64,000 nucleotides of DNA from Allolobophora icterica. Lineage: Eukaryota; Annelida; Clitellata; Crassiclitellata; Lumbricidae. Both the position numbers and the translations under genes were made by a program. Positions 15,607 to 26,851 of the stretch are shown piece after piece. Position 1 is the first letter of the stretch; each line of letters starts with the position of its first letter. The notes below the pieces were generated by a model. It did not search any database, was not told where the DNA came from, and worked only from the letters and a program-made list of their open reading frames with translations. Location: NCBI GenBank assembly GCA_963556255.1, contig OY744605.1, forward strand, positions 84,366,879 through 84,430,878, given 5' to 3'.

Positions 15607-18600
15607 ATGGAAGCGTTGACAACAGAGATGCAAGCGAATATTCGCAAAATGTCGTCTGAGCGCCTTAGGGTGTATCTTATGAAGGCAGGAAGGGACGAAG
15701 ATGATGTTATGTCATGGGATCGAAATCAATTAATGGAAGAATGGGCCATGGAGATTGGAAAAGAGGAAGAGGAATTTAAGGGTAGTCCAATATCTCCAAC
15801 AGGAGTGGATTACGAGCTGCAGAAGCGCCGTCTGGAGTTCGAAATCCGTAAATATGAAGAACGGAAGGAGAAGGAAGAAAGAGAAAGGGAGGAACGGAAG
15901 GAGAAGGAAGAAAGAGAAAGGGAGGAACGGAAGGAGAAGGAAGAAAGGGAGGAAAAGAGGAGAGAGGAAGAAAAGAAAGAACAAAGGGAGAAGGAAGAAA
16001 GAGAAAGGGAGGAACGGAAGGAGAAGGAAGAAAGGGAGGAAAAGAGGAGAGAGGAAGAAAGGAAGGAACGGAAAGAGAAAGAAGAAAGAGAAAAGAAGGA
16101 ACGGAAAGAGAAAGAAGAAAGGGAGAGGAAGGAAAAGCAGGAAGAACGAAATGTTAGAGATTCTTTAGCAAGTCGTACTAAGCGTTATAGTGATGCCCTT
16201 AAGAATATTCTTTGGAAATTTCCTTCCGACCCTATAGAAATTCCAGGTTTCTTTGATCACTTGGATGGTTTGTTTAATGTGTATGAGGTGGATGAAGATG
16301 TTAGAGCAAAATTATTGCTAGCCATTTTAAGTGAAAGAGCTAAGGCATTAACCATGCGCCTTACTGAGGCACAGCTCCATGACTACAAATTCCTGAAGGA
16401 GTTTTTGCTAAGGGAGTTTAAGATAAGCCCTTCAAATCTTAGAGCCCGATTTTGGTCGTTGCACAAAGCATCGGACGAATCATTTACGATCTATTCATCC
16501 AAATTGCGTGTGGCTCTTATGTATTATTTGAAAAGTAGAAAGATAACTGATGAGTTTGATAAACTTGTAAGTTTATTGGTTGCGGATCGGCTTAAGGAGT
16601 CCTTGTCGAAGGCTTGTTTAGATTATATCTTGGCCCAAGAAAAAGAGGAGTGGTTGAGCTGTGAAGACATAGCTAATGCGGCTGACATTTATGTAGCGTC
16701 GCATGATGGTGGGAATGACTTAGTATGCCGTAGTCATCCGACACCGAAGTATAACAATTGGACGAGAGGTCAACCACATGTTCAAGTCAATAACCAGACA
16801 GCTCAACCCAAGTCTCCCAAACCGGAATTAAGGGGTGAAGCCAAGATAGGTGCGAGGGTGTCTCAGGAGGAGGCCAAGGTAAAGGGTCTCTGTTTCCTAT
16901 GTCATCAGAAGGGTCATATGGCAAGGGAGTGCCAGACCAAACCAGGTTCTAAAAAGGTGAATACTTGTATATTTGGGAACCCAACTGAAGAAGTGATCGA
17001 CTCATTTGTTGAGAAGGTCAACGTGTTGCATGAGATACCTGAACAGGTAAAGCAAGGGAATTTATTGGATAATTCTAAACCAATAGGGTTGGAAACTGCT
17101 GTAAGGGTATACGAGAATAGTATTGATGGATTACACGAGAGGTCGTATATCAATGTACAGATTGAAGATCTCCCTTCTCAGCCAGCATTATCTGATTCAG
17201 GAGCAGAAATTTGTTGTATTGATAAGAAATTAATTGAGTCACTAAACTTACCCGTGATTAAACGGATTAATATAATTGGTTTTCATGGAGAAGGATGTAA
17301 GGCAGATGTAGTATACCTACAAATGAAATTAGCTAATTCAATGGAAGGAACGACAAACATTGCGCCATCTTTGTGCGTCATGTTCGATGCAGTCCCTGAA
17401 CTAAATGAACGGGTTATTCTGACACCCCATGTTGTGGACCTATTAAGGGATAGTTCGCAATATGTAGTGATGGTAGCTGGCGTAGATCGATGTGTTCAAA
17501 TAAATAAAGGGGCAGAAGAAGATAACTTAGAAGTTAATATCGAGAAAAGTAACAGCAACGAATCCTTGCCGTCAGAAGTGAATGAATATTCTCAGGAGCA
17601 ACTAGTTGATGATTCAGATAATTTTCTTGATGTTGAGTCAACAGAGTTCAAGTCTGATGAGGGAGTAGCGAATAATGATACTTTATTGCGTGAGCAACAG
17701 AATTGTCACAATCTTATATCTTGCTGGCAACAAGCGAGACAGAATAAAAATAATTTCTTTATAGATAATAACCTCCTGTACCACAAAGGGGAAATTATGG
17801 GACATAAGGTTAATCAATTATGTTTACCGGAAGATAGAATCGAGGTTGTCTTGCGAGTAGCACACGATGCCCCATGTGCTGGGCACATGGCTTTTAAGGC
17901 AACGAGAGCCAGGATCAAATTAAACTTTTGGTTTCCAAGAATGGATGAGAGGATTCGCGAATATTGTGCGTCTTGTCAAATTTGTCAACTAAGAACTCCA
18001 GTTAAAGTGGCAGATCGAGTCCCGATCACTCCTATTCCGAGGGCGGATGAACTCTGTTTTAACCATCTAAATATGGATTGTATTGGCCCTATGGTAGTGA
18101 CTGGAGAATCCAACAAATCGAAACCCCAGTACAATTATGCTTTGGTTCTGGTGGACAAATTTTCTCGTTGGCCGATGGCGTATCCTCTTAGATCGCTGAA
18201 TGCAAAGGGAGTTTGTGAAGCTCTGTTGCAAGTTTTTACAACTTTTTCTATTCCAAGGATCATCAGTTCTGATTGTGGTACCAACTTTACCAGTCGTTTG
18301 ACGAAAGAATTCTTGCGGCGAATGGGTTGTAGTCCCAGATTTAATACCCCTGGACATCCTGAGGCAGCTGGATTGGTTGAAAGATGCAACCAAAGCTTGA
18401 AAACCATGATCTTTAAGCTTGCTCAATCTGATCCTCGTGGATGGCACCAATTGTTACCGTTTGTTCTGTGGAGCCTTAGAGAAAAACCTTCAGGCACGAC
18501 TCATATTTCGCCATTCACTATGGTTTATGGAACTCTTCCTCGGGGTCCACTTGGTGTGTTGAAGGAATCGTGGGCTGGCGAACGAAAAGTACCTCTTAAC

Positions 18601-20445
18601 TTAGGTAAATCACCCGAAGAGTATCTCCAATCACTGAAGGAAAACCTCGAATTCGCGAAAGTTTATGCAGATTACTATAGTGATATAGAAACAAAGCGGT
18701 ATGCAGATTATTATAACTTGCGTAGTACTGACAGAAAATACGAAGTTGGAGATAAAGTAGCAGTATTAGCACCAGATTTTGGTAGTTCTAAATTTTATAG
18801 TCGATGGCAAGGACCTGCTACCGTAGTCAAGGTTAAATCCCCATATTCTTATATAGTAGAAATAGAGGGAAAACAAAGACATTTACATGCAAATAAGATC
18901 AAGCGATACCATGAACGACTCGAACAAGCGATGATCAATAGCTGTTCAGTAATTGTTGATCAAGATGAAGAATTTGGTATAATAGAGGTTGTAGATCAGG
19001 AAGAACGTGAACAAATAAGCCCGAGTAAGCGAATTGATCCTCTGATTATAGCGCATCTTTCGCAAGAGGAACAGAAGCAACTTTTTGAAGTTTTGGATCG
19101 GCACACAGCAGTATTTGTGGATAAACCTGGGTATTTTCCAGTATTAGAACATGAAATTAAGATAACTCATGATTTCACTCCTAAGCGTTTAAGGGCATAC
19201 AAAGTACCTGAGCTACTTAAACCTGAAGTACAACGCCAGATAGAAGAAATGTTGGCATTAGACATCATTCGACCATCGAAAAGTGAAATGGCCAGTCCGG
19301 TAGTTTGCGTTTTAAAGGGACCCAAAGGTCAAAATGGCGTTCGATTGGCAATTGATTATCGCCATGTTAACAAATATTCTCTAGGTGATTGTTACCCGAC
19401 CCCAGACATTGCTGACATCTTACAAAAGGTGGGACGGGCAAAGTTTATTAGTGTTTTCGACGCGAAATCGGGGTATTGGCAAATTCCAGTTCGGAAAGAA
19501 CATCGATGGCTTACGGCATTCGTATGTGATGCAGGACTTTTTGAGTTCACAAGAATGCCGTTTGGACTCAAGTCCGCTAGCAATACCTTTATTCGTGCTA
19601 TGACCCAAGTTTTACATCCAGTGCGAAGTTTTACCGAACCATTCGTCGATGATATGGCAGTGGTTTCAATGAATTGGAATGACCATTTAGAACATCTAGA
19701 GAAATTCTTGCAAACTATTGAGGAAGCAGGACTCACTTTGAATTTAAGAAAATGTAATTTTGCACAAAACAAAATAAAGTTTGTTGGCCATATAGTAGGG
19801 TCAGGTTGTATTGAACCTGATCCAGGTAAGATCGCTACGATCAATGATATCCATCCTCCAACAACAAAGAAAGAAGTTAGAAAGGTTATGGGTTTTTTCA
19901 GTTACTTTCGAAATTTTATACCTGCTTTAGCTGAAAAAGCACGGGTAATAACTGATTTGACACGAGATAACATACCTACGAAGGTGCCTTGGGAGCAAAA
20001 GCATCAAGAAGCACTAGATAAGTTAAAGGATGATCTCAGTAAAGCTACACAGTTGCATACCATTGATTTCACTAAGGAATTTGGTTTAAGTGTTGACGCA
20101 AGTGCCACCGCGGTCGGGTGTTGCTTGTTTCAGTGGACCGAAGAAGGTCAAGAAAAACCAATTGCTTTTGCTAGCCTTAAACTTACAGATACACAGATGC
20201 ATTGGTCTACAATTGAGAGAGAGGCTTTCGCAGTAATTTGGGCACTTAAACGATTCAAGTCATGGATATTCTTATCAAAGATAATCATTTATTCAGATCA
20301 TAATCCTTTGTCTTATCTCACAGATGCAAGCCCTAAGAGTGCGAAACTGACTCGTTGGGCGTTAGCATTGCAAGAGTTTAACGTGGACTTTCGATATCGT
20401 CCTGGACGTCAGAACACGGTGGCTGATTTCCTCTCTCGGTTGTGA
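15607..20445 (+). CDS. Gag-Pol polyprotein, copy 3 (full length, 1612 aa)
   Basis: This copy has the same domains and catalytic residues as copy 1, all shifted by 22 residues because the charged Gag tract is shorter. Reverse transcriptase is present with D1285 and FVDD (D1348, D1349). Private or rare changes include KPGSKKVNTC after the knuckle, GFHGEGC in protease, MFDAVPE, FGIIEVV at the linker before reverse transcriptase and GYFPVLE. No stop or frameshift is seen, so it is a potentially autonomous copy. Confidence 0.92.
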   Translation: MEALTTEMQANIRKMSSERLRVYLMKAGRDEDDVMSWDRNQLMEEWAMEIGKEEEEFKGSPISPTGVDYELQKRRLEFEIRKYEERKEKEEREREERKEKEEREREERKEKEEREEKRREEEKKEQREKEEREREERKEKEEREEKRREEERKERKEKEEREKKERKEKEERERKEKQEERNVRDSLASRTKRYSDALKNILWKFPSDPIEIPGFFDHLDGLFNVYEVDEDVRAKLLLAILSERAKALTMRLTEAQLHDYKFLKEFLLREFKISPSNLRARFWSLHKASDESFTIYSSKLRVALMYYLKSRKITDEFDKLVSLLVADRLKESLSKACLDYILAQEKEEWLSCEDIANAADIYVASHDGGNDLVCRSHPTPKYNNWTRGQPHVQVNNQTAQPKSPKPELRGEAKIGARVSQEEAKVKGLCFLCHQKGHMARECQTKPGSKKVNTCIFGNPTEEVIDSFVEKVNVLHEIPEQVKQGNLLDNSKPIGLETAVRVYENSIDGLHERSYINVQIEDLPSQPALSDSGAEICCIDKKLIESLNLPVIKRINIIGFHGEGCKADVVYLQMKLANSMEGTTNIAPSLCVMFDAVPELNERVILTPHVVDLLRDSSQYVVMVAGVDRCVQINKGAEEDNLEVNIEKSNSNESLPSEVNEYSQEQLVDDSDNFLDVESTEFKSDEGVANNDTLLREQQNCHNLISCWQQARQNKNNFFIDNNLLYHKGEIMGHKVNQLCLPEDRIEVVLRVAHDAPCAGHMAFKATRARIKLNFWFPRMDERIREYCASCQICQLRTPVKVADRVPITPIPRADELCFNHLNMDCIGPMVVTGESNKSKPQYNYALVLVDKFSRWPMAYPLRSLNAKGVCEALLQVFTTFSIPRIISSDCGTNFTSRLTKEFLRRMGCSPRFNTPGHPEAAGLVERCNQSLKTMIFKLAQSDPRGWHQLLPFVLWSLREKPSGTTHISPFTMVYGTLPRGPLGVLKESWAGERKVPLNLGKSPEEYLQSLKENLEFAKVYADYYSDIETKRYADYYNLRSTDRKYEVGDKVAVLAPDFGSSKFYSRWQGPATVVKVKSPYSYIVEIEGKQRHLHANKIKRYHERLEQAMINSCSVIVDQDEEFGIIEVVDQEEREQISPSKRIDPLIIAHLSQEEQKQLFEVLDRHTAVFVDKPGYFPVLEHEIKITHDFTPKRLRAYKVPELLKPEVQRQIEEMLALDIIRPSKSEMASPVVCVLKGPKGQNGVRLAIDYRHVNKYSLGDCYPTPDIADILQKVGRAKFISVFDAKSGYWQIPVRKEHRWLTAFVCDAGLFEFTRMPFGLKSASNTFIRAMTQVLHPVRSFTEPFVDDMAVVSMNWNDHLEHLEKFLQTIEEAGLTLNLRKCNFAQNKIKFVGHIVGSGCIEPDPGKIATINDIHPPTTKKEVRKVMGFFSYFRNFIPALAEKARVITDLTRDNIPTKVPWEQKHQEALDKLKDDLSKATQLHTIDFTKEFGLSVDASATAVGCCLFQWTEEGQEKPIAFASLKLTDTQMHWSTIEREAFAVIWALKRFKSWIFLSKIIIYSDHNPLSYLTDASPKSAKLTRWALALQEFNVDFRYRPGRQNTVADFLSRL

Positions 20446-20640
20446 CTCGGATGGTGAAGGGGGGAAATGGCCCGACACACAAGGATCGAGCCCGCAGATT
20501 GTGTGGATAAGTTGACTAACTGATGTGTTTTGTTTTGGTTGTATATGCTGTATCGAGATGGAGTCTGGAGGCCCGGCTTGATCGTGATGACCCGTTCGGG
20601 ATGGTGCTGAAGACGTGTCATCATCTGAGGGCGGAGGGAA

Positions 20641-21072
20641 TGTCGTGGTCTACGCGTGTGCATGCATCAAGGGAAGAAAACCGACGCGTCAACAAGCTTG
20701 TTTACAACGCACGGAAATTTCTGCAGCAAGCTGTCAACATTAATTCGGTGCATGCAACAAGGATATACGTGTTCAGTAGGACTTTCCAGGGAAAAGTACA
20801 GTGACGTCACAGAACGTTCTGGAATCCGGGAGAACTCTATATAAGATAGACCTGATGTACATTGGGGGCCTTTTGACGAAGATTTGTTAACGTTGAAACA
20901 TTGATCGTATAACGTTCAATCGAGACCAGCCAACCTGTGTGCTGTCTACGATTGTGATATTTGATAGACGAGTTGACTTACTTTATACTTAATCGACTTT
21001 ATTTTTAAATAAAGATCTTTTAATAGTTCCTTCGTTGGTTCGTCGTTGCGATCGAAGGAGTCGACCGCGACA
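20641..21072 (+). repeat. LTR 4 (shared by copies 3 and 4)
   Basis: This 432-bp LTR has private changes (CTACGCGTGTGC, GGAAATTTCTGC, TTTGTTAACG, CTTTATACTT) plus ATTGGGGGCC, which is shared with LTRs 5-8. It is the most divergent LTR by eye. Confidence 0.92.
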
Positions 21073-21076
21073 TTAT

Positions 21077-21094
21077 TGGTGTCAGAAGCGGGAT
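21077..21094 (+). other. Primer-binding site, copy 4 (third version)
   Basis: TGGTGTCAGAAGCGGGAT, the same as copy 3. Confidence 0.55.
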
Positions 21095-21590
21095 CATCGG
21101 TGTTGGATCCGGTGAAGAAGACGCGAGCCGGCGGAGGAAGGAGTCAACCCGGAGGATCAAGAGACGGTCTGTTCCAGACAGCGAGCGGATCGAGACGCCT
21201 TTCTACCGTGGGAGACGGGTGAATCGGCATACGACAGTCGGACGGACGAAGTGCGTCGTTCGGCTGAGACAGCAGAAGACAGCAGTCAACATACGGGTAA
21301 GATCCTAGGTGTTGTCGTGGCTGAGAAGGAGAAAAGAGAGTGGAGTTGCAGCCGAGTGGGAGGCAGCCATTATTTCTCTTTCAATATCTGCTGATTATTT
21401 CTTTGAAATTTGATCCATTGTTGTGATCGAGGCCAGACTTGCGTGAGCTTGTATAGCTTTTGCGTACTTGGCGAGTGTACTTCTTTGGATACTGAATAGT
21501 TGCACTTTGGGTTGTGGAATTTTCCTTTTGTGTGGCGGGTTTGCCGCGTGGTGTCTGTTTTTTTTTGTTGTTGACTGACTGTTTGTAAAA

Positions 21591-24500
21591 ATGGAAGCGT
21601 TGACAACAGAGATGCAAGCGAATATTCGCAAAATGTCGTCTGAGCGCCTTAGGGTGTATCTTATGAAGGCAGGAAGGGACGAAGATGATGTTATGTCATG
21701 GGATCGAAATCAATTAATGGAAGAATGGGCCATGGAGATTGGAAAAGAGGAAGAGGAATTTAAGGGTAGTCCAATATCTCCAACAGGAGTGGATTACGAG
21801 CTGCAGAAGCGCCGTCTGGAGTTCGAAATCCGTAAATATGAAGAACAAAAGGAGAAGGAAGAAAGGGAGGAAAAGAGGAGAGAGGAAGAAAAGAAAGAAC
21901 AAAGGGAGAAGGAAGAAAGAGAAAGGGAGGAACGGAAGGAGAAGGAAGAAAGGGAGGAAAAGAGGAGAGAGGAAGAAAAGAAAGAACAAAGGGAGAAGGA
22001 AGAAAGAGAAAGGGAGGAACGGAAGGAGAAGGAAGAAAGAGAAAGGGAGGAACGGAAGGAGAAGGAAGAAAGAGAAAGGGAGGAACGGAAGGAGAAGGAA
22101 GAAAGGGAGGAAAAGAGGAGAGAGGAAGAAAAGAAGGAACGGAAAGAGAAAGAAGAAAGAGAAAAGAAGGAACGGAAAGAGAAAGAAGAAAGGGAGAGGA
22201 AGGAAAAGCAGGAAGAACGAAATGTTAGAGATTCTTTAGCAAGTCGTACTAAGCGTTATAGTGATGCCCTCAAGAATATTCTTTGGAAATTTCCTTCCGA
22301 CCCTATAGAAATTCCAGGTTTCTTTGATCACTTGGATGGTTTGTTTAATGTGTATGAGGTGGATGAAGATGTTAGAGCAAAATTATTGCTAGCCATTTTG
22401 AGTGAAAGAGCTAAGGCATTAACCATGCGCCTTACTGAGGCACAGCTCCATGACTACAAATTCCTGAAGGAGTTTTTGCTAAGGGAGTTTAAGATAAGCC
22501 CTTCAAATCTTAGAGCCCGATTTTGGTCGTTGCACAAAGCATCGGACGAATCATTTACAATCTATTCATCCAAATTGCGTGTGGCTCTTATGTATTATTT
22601 GAAAAGTAGAAAGATAACTGATGAGTTTGATAAACTTGTAAGTTTATTGGTTGCGGATCGGCTTAAGGAGTCCTTGTCGAAGGCTTGTTTAGATTATATC
22701 TTGGCCCAAGAAAAAGAGGAGTGGTTGAGCTGTGAAGACATAGCTAATGCGGCTGACATTTATGTAGCGTCGCATGATGGTGGGAATGACTTAGTATGCC
22801 GTAGTCATCCGACACCGAAGTATAACAATTGGATGAGAGGTCAACCACATGTTCAAGTCAATAACCAGACAGCTCAACCCAAGTCTCCCAAACCGGAAAT
22901 AAGGGGTGAAGCCAAGATAGGTGCGAGGGTGTCTCAGGAGGAGGCCAAGGTAAAGGGTCTCTGTTTCCTATGTCATCAGAAGGGTCATAGGGCAAGGGAG
23001 TGCCAGACCAAACCAAGTTCTAAAAAGGTGAGTACTTGTATATCTGGGAACCCAACTGAAGAAGTGACCGACTTATTTGTTGAGAAGGTCAACGTGTTGC
23101 ATGAGATACCTGAACAGGTAAAGCAAGGGAATTTATTGGATAATTCTAAACCAATAGGGTTGGAAACTGCTGTAAGGGTATACGAGAATAGTATTGATGG
23201 ATTACACGAGAGGTCGTATATCAATGTACAGATTGAAGATCTCCCTTCTCAGCCAGCATTATCTGATTCAGGAGCAGAAATTTGTTGTATTGATAAGAAA
23301 TTAATTGAGTCACTAAACTTACCCGTGATTAAACGGATTAATATAATTGGTTTTCAGGGAGAAGGATGTAAGGCGGATGTAGTATACCTACAAATGAAAT
23401 TAGCTAATTCAATGGAAGGAACGACGAACATTGCGCCATCTTTGTGCGTCATGTTCGCTGCAGTCCCTGAACTAAATGAACGGGTTATTTTGACACCCCA
23501 TGTTGTGGACCTATTAAGGGATAGTTCGCAATATGTAGTGATGGTAGCTGGCGTAGATCGATGTGTACAAATAAATAAAGGGGCAGAAGAAGATAACTTA
23601 GGAGTTAATATCGAGGAAAGTAACAGCAACGAATCCTTGCCGTCAGAAGTGAATGAATATTCTCAGGAGCAACTAGTTGATGATTCAGATAATTTTCTTG
23701 ATGTTGAGTCAACAGAGTTCAAGTCTGATGAGGGAGTAGCGAATAATGATACTTTATTGCGTGAGCAACAGAATTGTCACAGTCTTATACCTTGCTGGCA
23801 ACAAGCGAGACAGAATAAAAATAATTTCTTCATAGATAATAACCTCCTGTACCACAAAGGGGAAATTATGGGACATAAGGTTAATCAATTATGTTTACCG
23901 GAAGATAGAATCGAGGTTGTCTTGCGAGTAGCACACGATGCCCCATGTGCTGGGCACATGGCTTTTAAGGCAACGAGAGCCAGGATCAAATTAAACTTTT
24001 GGTTTCCAAGAATGGATGAGAGGATTCGCGAATATTGTGCGTCTTGTCAAATTTGTCAACTAAGAACTCCAGTTAAAGTGGCAGATCGAGTCCCGATCAC
24101 TCCTATTCCGAGGGCGGATGAACTCTGTTTTAACCATCTAAATATGGATTGTATTGGCCCTATGGTAGTGACTGGAGAATCCAACAAATCGAAACCCCAG
24201 TACAATTATGCTCTGGTTCTGGTGGACAAATTTTCTCGTTGGCCGATGGCGTATCCTCTTAGATCGCTGAATGCAAAGGGAGTTTGTGAAGCTCTGTTGC
24301 AAGTTTTTACAACTTTTTCTATTCCAAGGATCATCATTTCTGATTGTGGTACCAACTTTACCAGTCGTTTGACGAAAGAATTCTTGCGGCGAATGGGTTG
24401 TAGTCCCAGATTTAATACCCCTGGACATCCTGAGGCAGCTGGATTGGTTGAAAGATGCAACCAAAGCTTGAAAACCATGATCTTTAAGCTTGCTCAATCT

Positions 24501-25766
24501 GATCCTCGTGGATGGCACCAATTGTTACCGTTTGTTCTGTGGAGCCTTAGAGAAAAACCTTCAGGCACGACTCATATTTCGCCATTCACTATGGTTTATG
24601 GAACTCTTCCTCGGGGTCCACTTAGTGTGTTGAAGGAATCGTGGGCTGGCGAACGAAAAGTACCTCTTAACTTAGGTAAATCACCCGAAGAGTATCTCCA
24701 ATCACTGAAGGAAAACCTCGAATTCGCGAAAGTTTATGCAGATTACTATAGTGATATAGAAACAAAGCGGTATGCAGATTATTATAACTTGCGTAGTACT
24801 GACAGAAAATACGAAGTTGGAGATAAAGTAGCAGTATTAGCACCAGATTTTGGTAGTTCTAAATTTTATAGTCGATGGCAAGGACCTGCTACCGTAGTCA
24901 AGGTTAAATCCCCATATTCTTATATAGTAGAAATAGAGGGAAAACAAAGACATTTACACGCAAATAAGATCAAGCGATACCATGAACGACTCGAACAAGC
25001 GATGATCAATAGCTGTTCAGTAATTGTTGATCAAGATGAAGAATTTGGTATAGTAGGGTCAGGTTGTATTGAACCTGATCCAGGTAAGATCGCTACGATC
25101 AAGGATATCCATCCTCCAACAACAAAGAAAGACGTTAGAAAGGTTATGGGTTTTTTCAGTTACTTTCGAAATTTTATACCTGCTTTAGCTGAAAAAGCAC
25201 GGGTAATAACTGATTTGACACGAGATAACATACCTACGAAGGTGCCTTGGGAGCAAAAGCATCAAGAAGCACTAGATAAGTTAAAGGATGATCTCAGTAA
25301 AGCTACACAGTTGCATACCATTGATTTCACTAAGGAATTTGGTTTAAGTGTTGACGCAAGTGCCACCGCGGTCGGGTGTTGCTTGTTTCAGTGGACCGAA
25401 GAAGGTCAAGAAAAACCAATTGCTTTTGCTAGCCTTAAACTTACAGATACACAGATGCATTGGTCTACAATTGAGAGAGAGGCTTTCGCAGTAATTTTGG
25501 CACTTAAACGATTCAAGTCATGGATATTCTTATCAAAGATAATCATTTATTCAGATCATAATCCTTTGTCTTATCTCACAGATGCAAGCCCTAAGAGTGC
25601 GAAACTGACTCGTTGGGCGTTAGCATTGCAAGAGTTTAACGTGGACTTTCGATATCGTCCTGGACGTCAGAAACGGTGGCTGATTTCCTCTCTCGGTTGT
25701 GACTCGGATGGTGAGGGGGGAAATGGCCCGGCACACAAGGATCGAGCCCGCAAATTGTATAGATAA
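21591..25766 (+). CDS. RT-less polyprotein with altered C-terminus, copy 4 (1391 aa)
   Basis: This copy has the same reverse transcriptase deletion as copy 2 (junction 25049-25056) and the longest charged Gag tract. Near the end one C is missing (CAGAAACGG instead of CAGAACACGG, about 25670). The last RNase H residues NTVADFLSRL are therefore replaced by about 30 unrelated residues running past the normal stop. The integrase has an Ile for Ser two residues before its second catalytic Asp, and RNase H has ILALK for IWALK. Expression as Gag, protease and integrase remains possible. RNase H is probably impaired. Confidence 0.88.
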   Translation: MEALTTEMQANIRKMSSERLRVYLMKAGRDEDDVMSWDRNQLMEEWAMEIGKEEEEFKGSPISPTGVDYELQKRRLEFEIRKYEEQKEKEEREEKRREEEKKEQREKEEREREERKEKEEREEKRREEEKKEQREKEEREREERKEKEEREREERKEKEEREREERKEKEEREEKRREEEKKERKEKEEREKKERKEKEERERKEKQEERNVRDSLASRTKRYSDALKNILWKFPSDPIEIPGFFDHLDGLFNVYEVDEDVRAKLLLAILSERAKALTMRLTEAQLHDYKFLKEFLLREFKISPSNLRARFWSLHKASDESFTIYSSKLRVALMYYLKSRKITDEFDKLVSLLVADRLKESLSKACLDYILAQEKEEWLSCEDIANAADIYVASHDGGNDLVCRSHPTPKYNNWMRGQPHVQVNNQTAQPKSPKPEIRGEAKIGARVSQEEAKVKGLCFLCHQKGHRARECQTKPSSKKVSTCISGNPTEEVTDLFVEKVNVLHEIPEQVKQGNLLDNSKPIGLETAVRVYENSIDGLHERSYINVQIEDLPSQPALSDSGAEICCIDKKLIESLNLPVIKRINIIGFQGEGCKADVVYLQMKLANSMEGTTNIAPSLCVMFAAVPELNERVILTPHVVDLLRDSSQYVVMVAGVDRCVQINKGAEEDNLGVNIEESNSNESLPSEVNEYSQEQLVDDSDNFLDVESTEFKSDEGVANNDTLLREQQNCHSLIPCWQQARQNKNNFFIDNNLLYHKGEIMGHKVNQLCLPEDRIEVVLRVAHDAPCAGHMAFKATRARIKLNFWFPRMDERIREYCASCQICQLRTPVKVADRVPITPIPRADELCFNHLNMDCIGPMVVTGESNKSKPQYNYALVLVDKFSRWPMAYPLRSLNAKGVCEALLQVFTTFSIPRIIISDCGTNFTSRLTKEFLRRMGCSPRFNTPGHPEAAGLVERCNQSLKTMIFKLAQSDPRGWHQLLPFVLWSLREKPSGTTHISPFTMVYGTLPRGPLSVLKESWAGERKVPLNLGKSPEEYLQSLKENLEFAKVYADYYSDIETKRYADYYNLRSTDRKYEVGDKVAVLAPDFGSSKFYSRWQGPATVVKVKSPYSYIVEIEGKQRHLHANKIKRYHERLEQAMINSCSVIVDQDEEFGIVGSGCIEPDPGKIATIKDIHPPTTKKDVRKVMGFFSYFRNFIPALAEKARVITDLTRDNIPTKVPWEQKHQEALDKLKDDLSKATQLHTIDFTKEFGLSVDASATAVGCCLFQWTEEGQEKPIAFASLKLTDTQMHWSTIEREAFAVILALKRFKSWIFLSKIIIYSDHNPLSYLTDASPKSAKLTRWALALQEFNVDFRYRPGRQKRWLISSLGCDSDGEGGNGPAHKDRARKLYR

Positions 25767-25896
25767 ATTGACTAACTGATGTGTTTTGTTTTGTTTGTAT
25801 ATGCTGTGTCGAGATGGAGTCTGGAGGCCCGGCTTGATTGTGATGACCCGTTCGGGATGGTGCTGAAGACGTGTCATCATCTGAGGGCGGAGGGAA

Positions 25897-26328
25897 TGTC
25901 GTGGTCTACGTGGGTGCATGCATCAAGGGAAGAAAACCGACGCGTCAACAAGCTTGTTTACATCGCACGGAAAATTCTGCAGCAAGCTGTCAACATTAAT
26001 TCGGTGCATGCAACAAGGATATACGTGTTCAGTAGGACTTTCCAGGGAAAAGTACAGTGACGTCACAGAACGTTCTGGAATCCGGGAGAACTCTATATAA
26101 GATAGACCTGATGTACATTGGGGGCCTTTTGACGAAGATTTGTAAACGTTGAAACATTGATCGTATGACGTTCAATCGAGACCAGCCAACCTGTGTGCTG
26201 TCTACGATTGTGATATTTGATAGACGAGTTGACTTACTCTACACTTAATCGACTTTATTTTTAAATAAAGATCTTTTAATAGTTCCTTCGTTGGTTCGTC
26301 GTTGCGATCGAAGGAGTCGACCGCGACA
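25897..26328 (+). repeat. LTR 5 (shared by copies 4 and 5)
   Basis: This 432-bp LTR carries CTACGTGGGTGC, TTTACATCGC and CGTATGACG. LTR 7 carries the same set, because both lie in the 11,222-bp duplication. Confidence 0.92.
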
Positions 26329-26332
26329 TTAT

Positions 26333-26350
26333 TGGTGGCAGCGGTGGGAT
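26333..26350 (+). other. Primer-binding site, copy 5 (tRNA-Leu AAG type)
   Basis: TGGTGGCAGCGGTGGGAT, as in copies 2 and 7. Here it precedes a full-length copy, whereas in copy 2 it precedes an RT-less one. Confidence 0.65.
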
Positions 26351-26851
26351 CATCGGTGTTGGATCCGGTGAAGAAGACGCGAGCCGGCGGAGGAAGGAGT
26401 CAACCCGGAGGATCAAGAGACGGTCTGTTCCAGACAGCGAGCGGATCGAGACGCCTTTCTACCGTGGGAGACGGGTGAATCGGCATACGACAGTCGGACG
26501 GACGAAGTGCGTCGTTCGGCTGAGACAGCAGAAGACAGCAGTCAACATACGGGTAAGATCCTAGGTGTTGTCGTGGCTGAGAAGGAGAAAAGAGAGTGGA
26601 GTTGCAGCCGAGTGGGAGGCAGCCATTGTTTCTCTTTCAATATCTGCTGATTATTTCTTTGCAATTTGATCCATTGTTGTGATCGAGGCCAGACTTGCGT
26701 GAGCTTGTATAGTTTTTGCGTACTTGGCGAGTGTACTTCTTTGGATACTGCATAGTTGCACTTTGGGTTGTGGAATTTTCCTTTTGTGTGGCGAGTTTGC
26801 CGCGTGGTGTCTGTTTTTTTGTTGATTGTTGTTGACTGACTGTTTGTAAAA

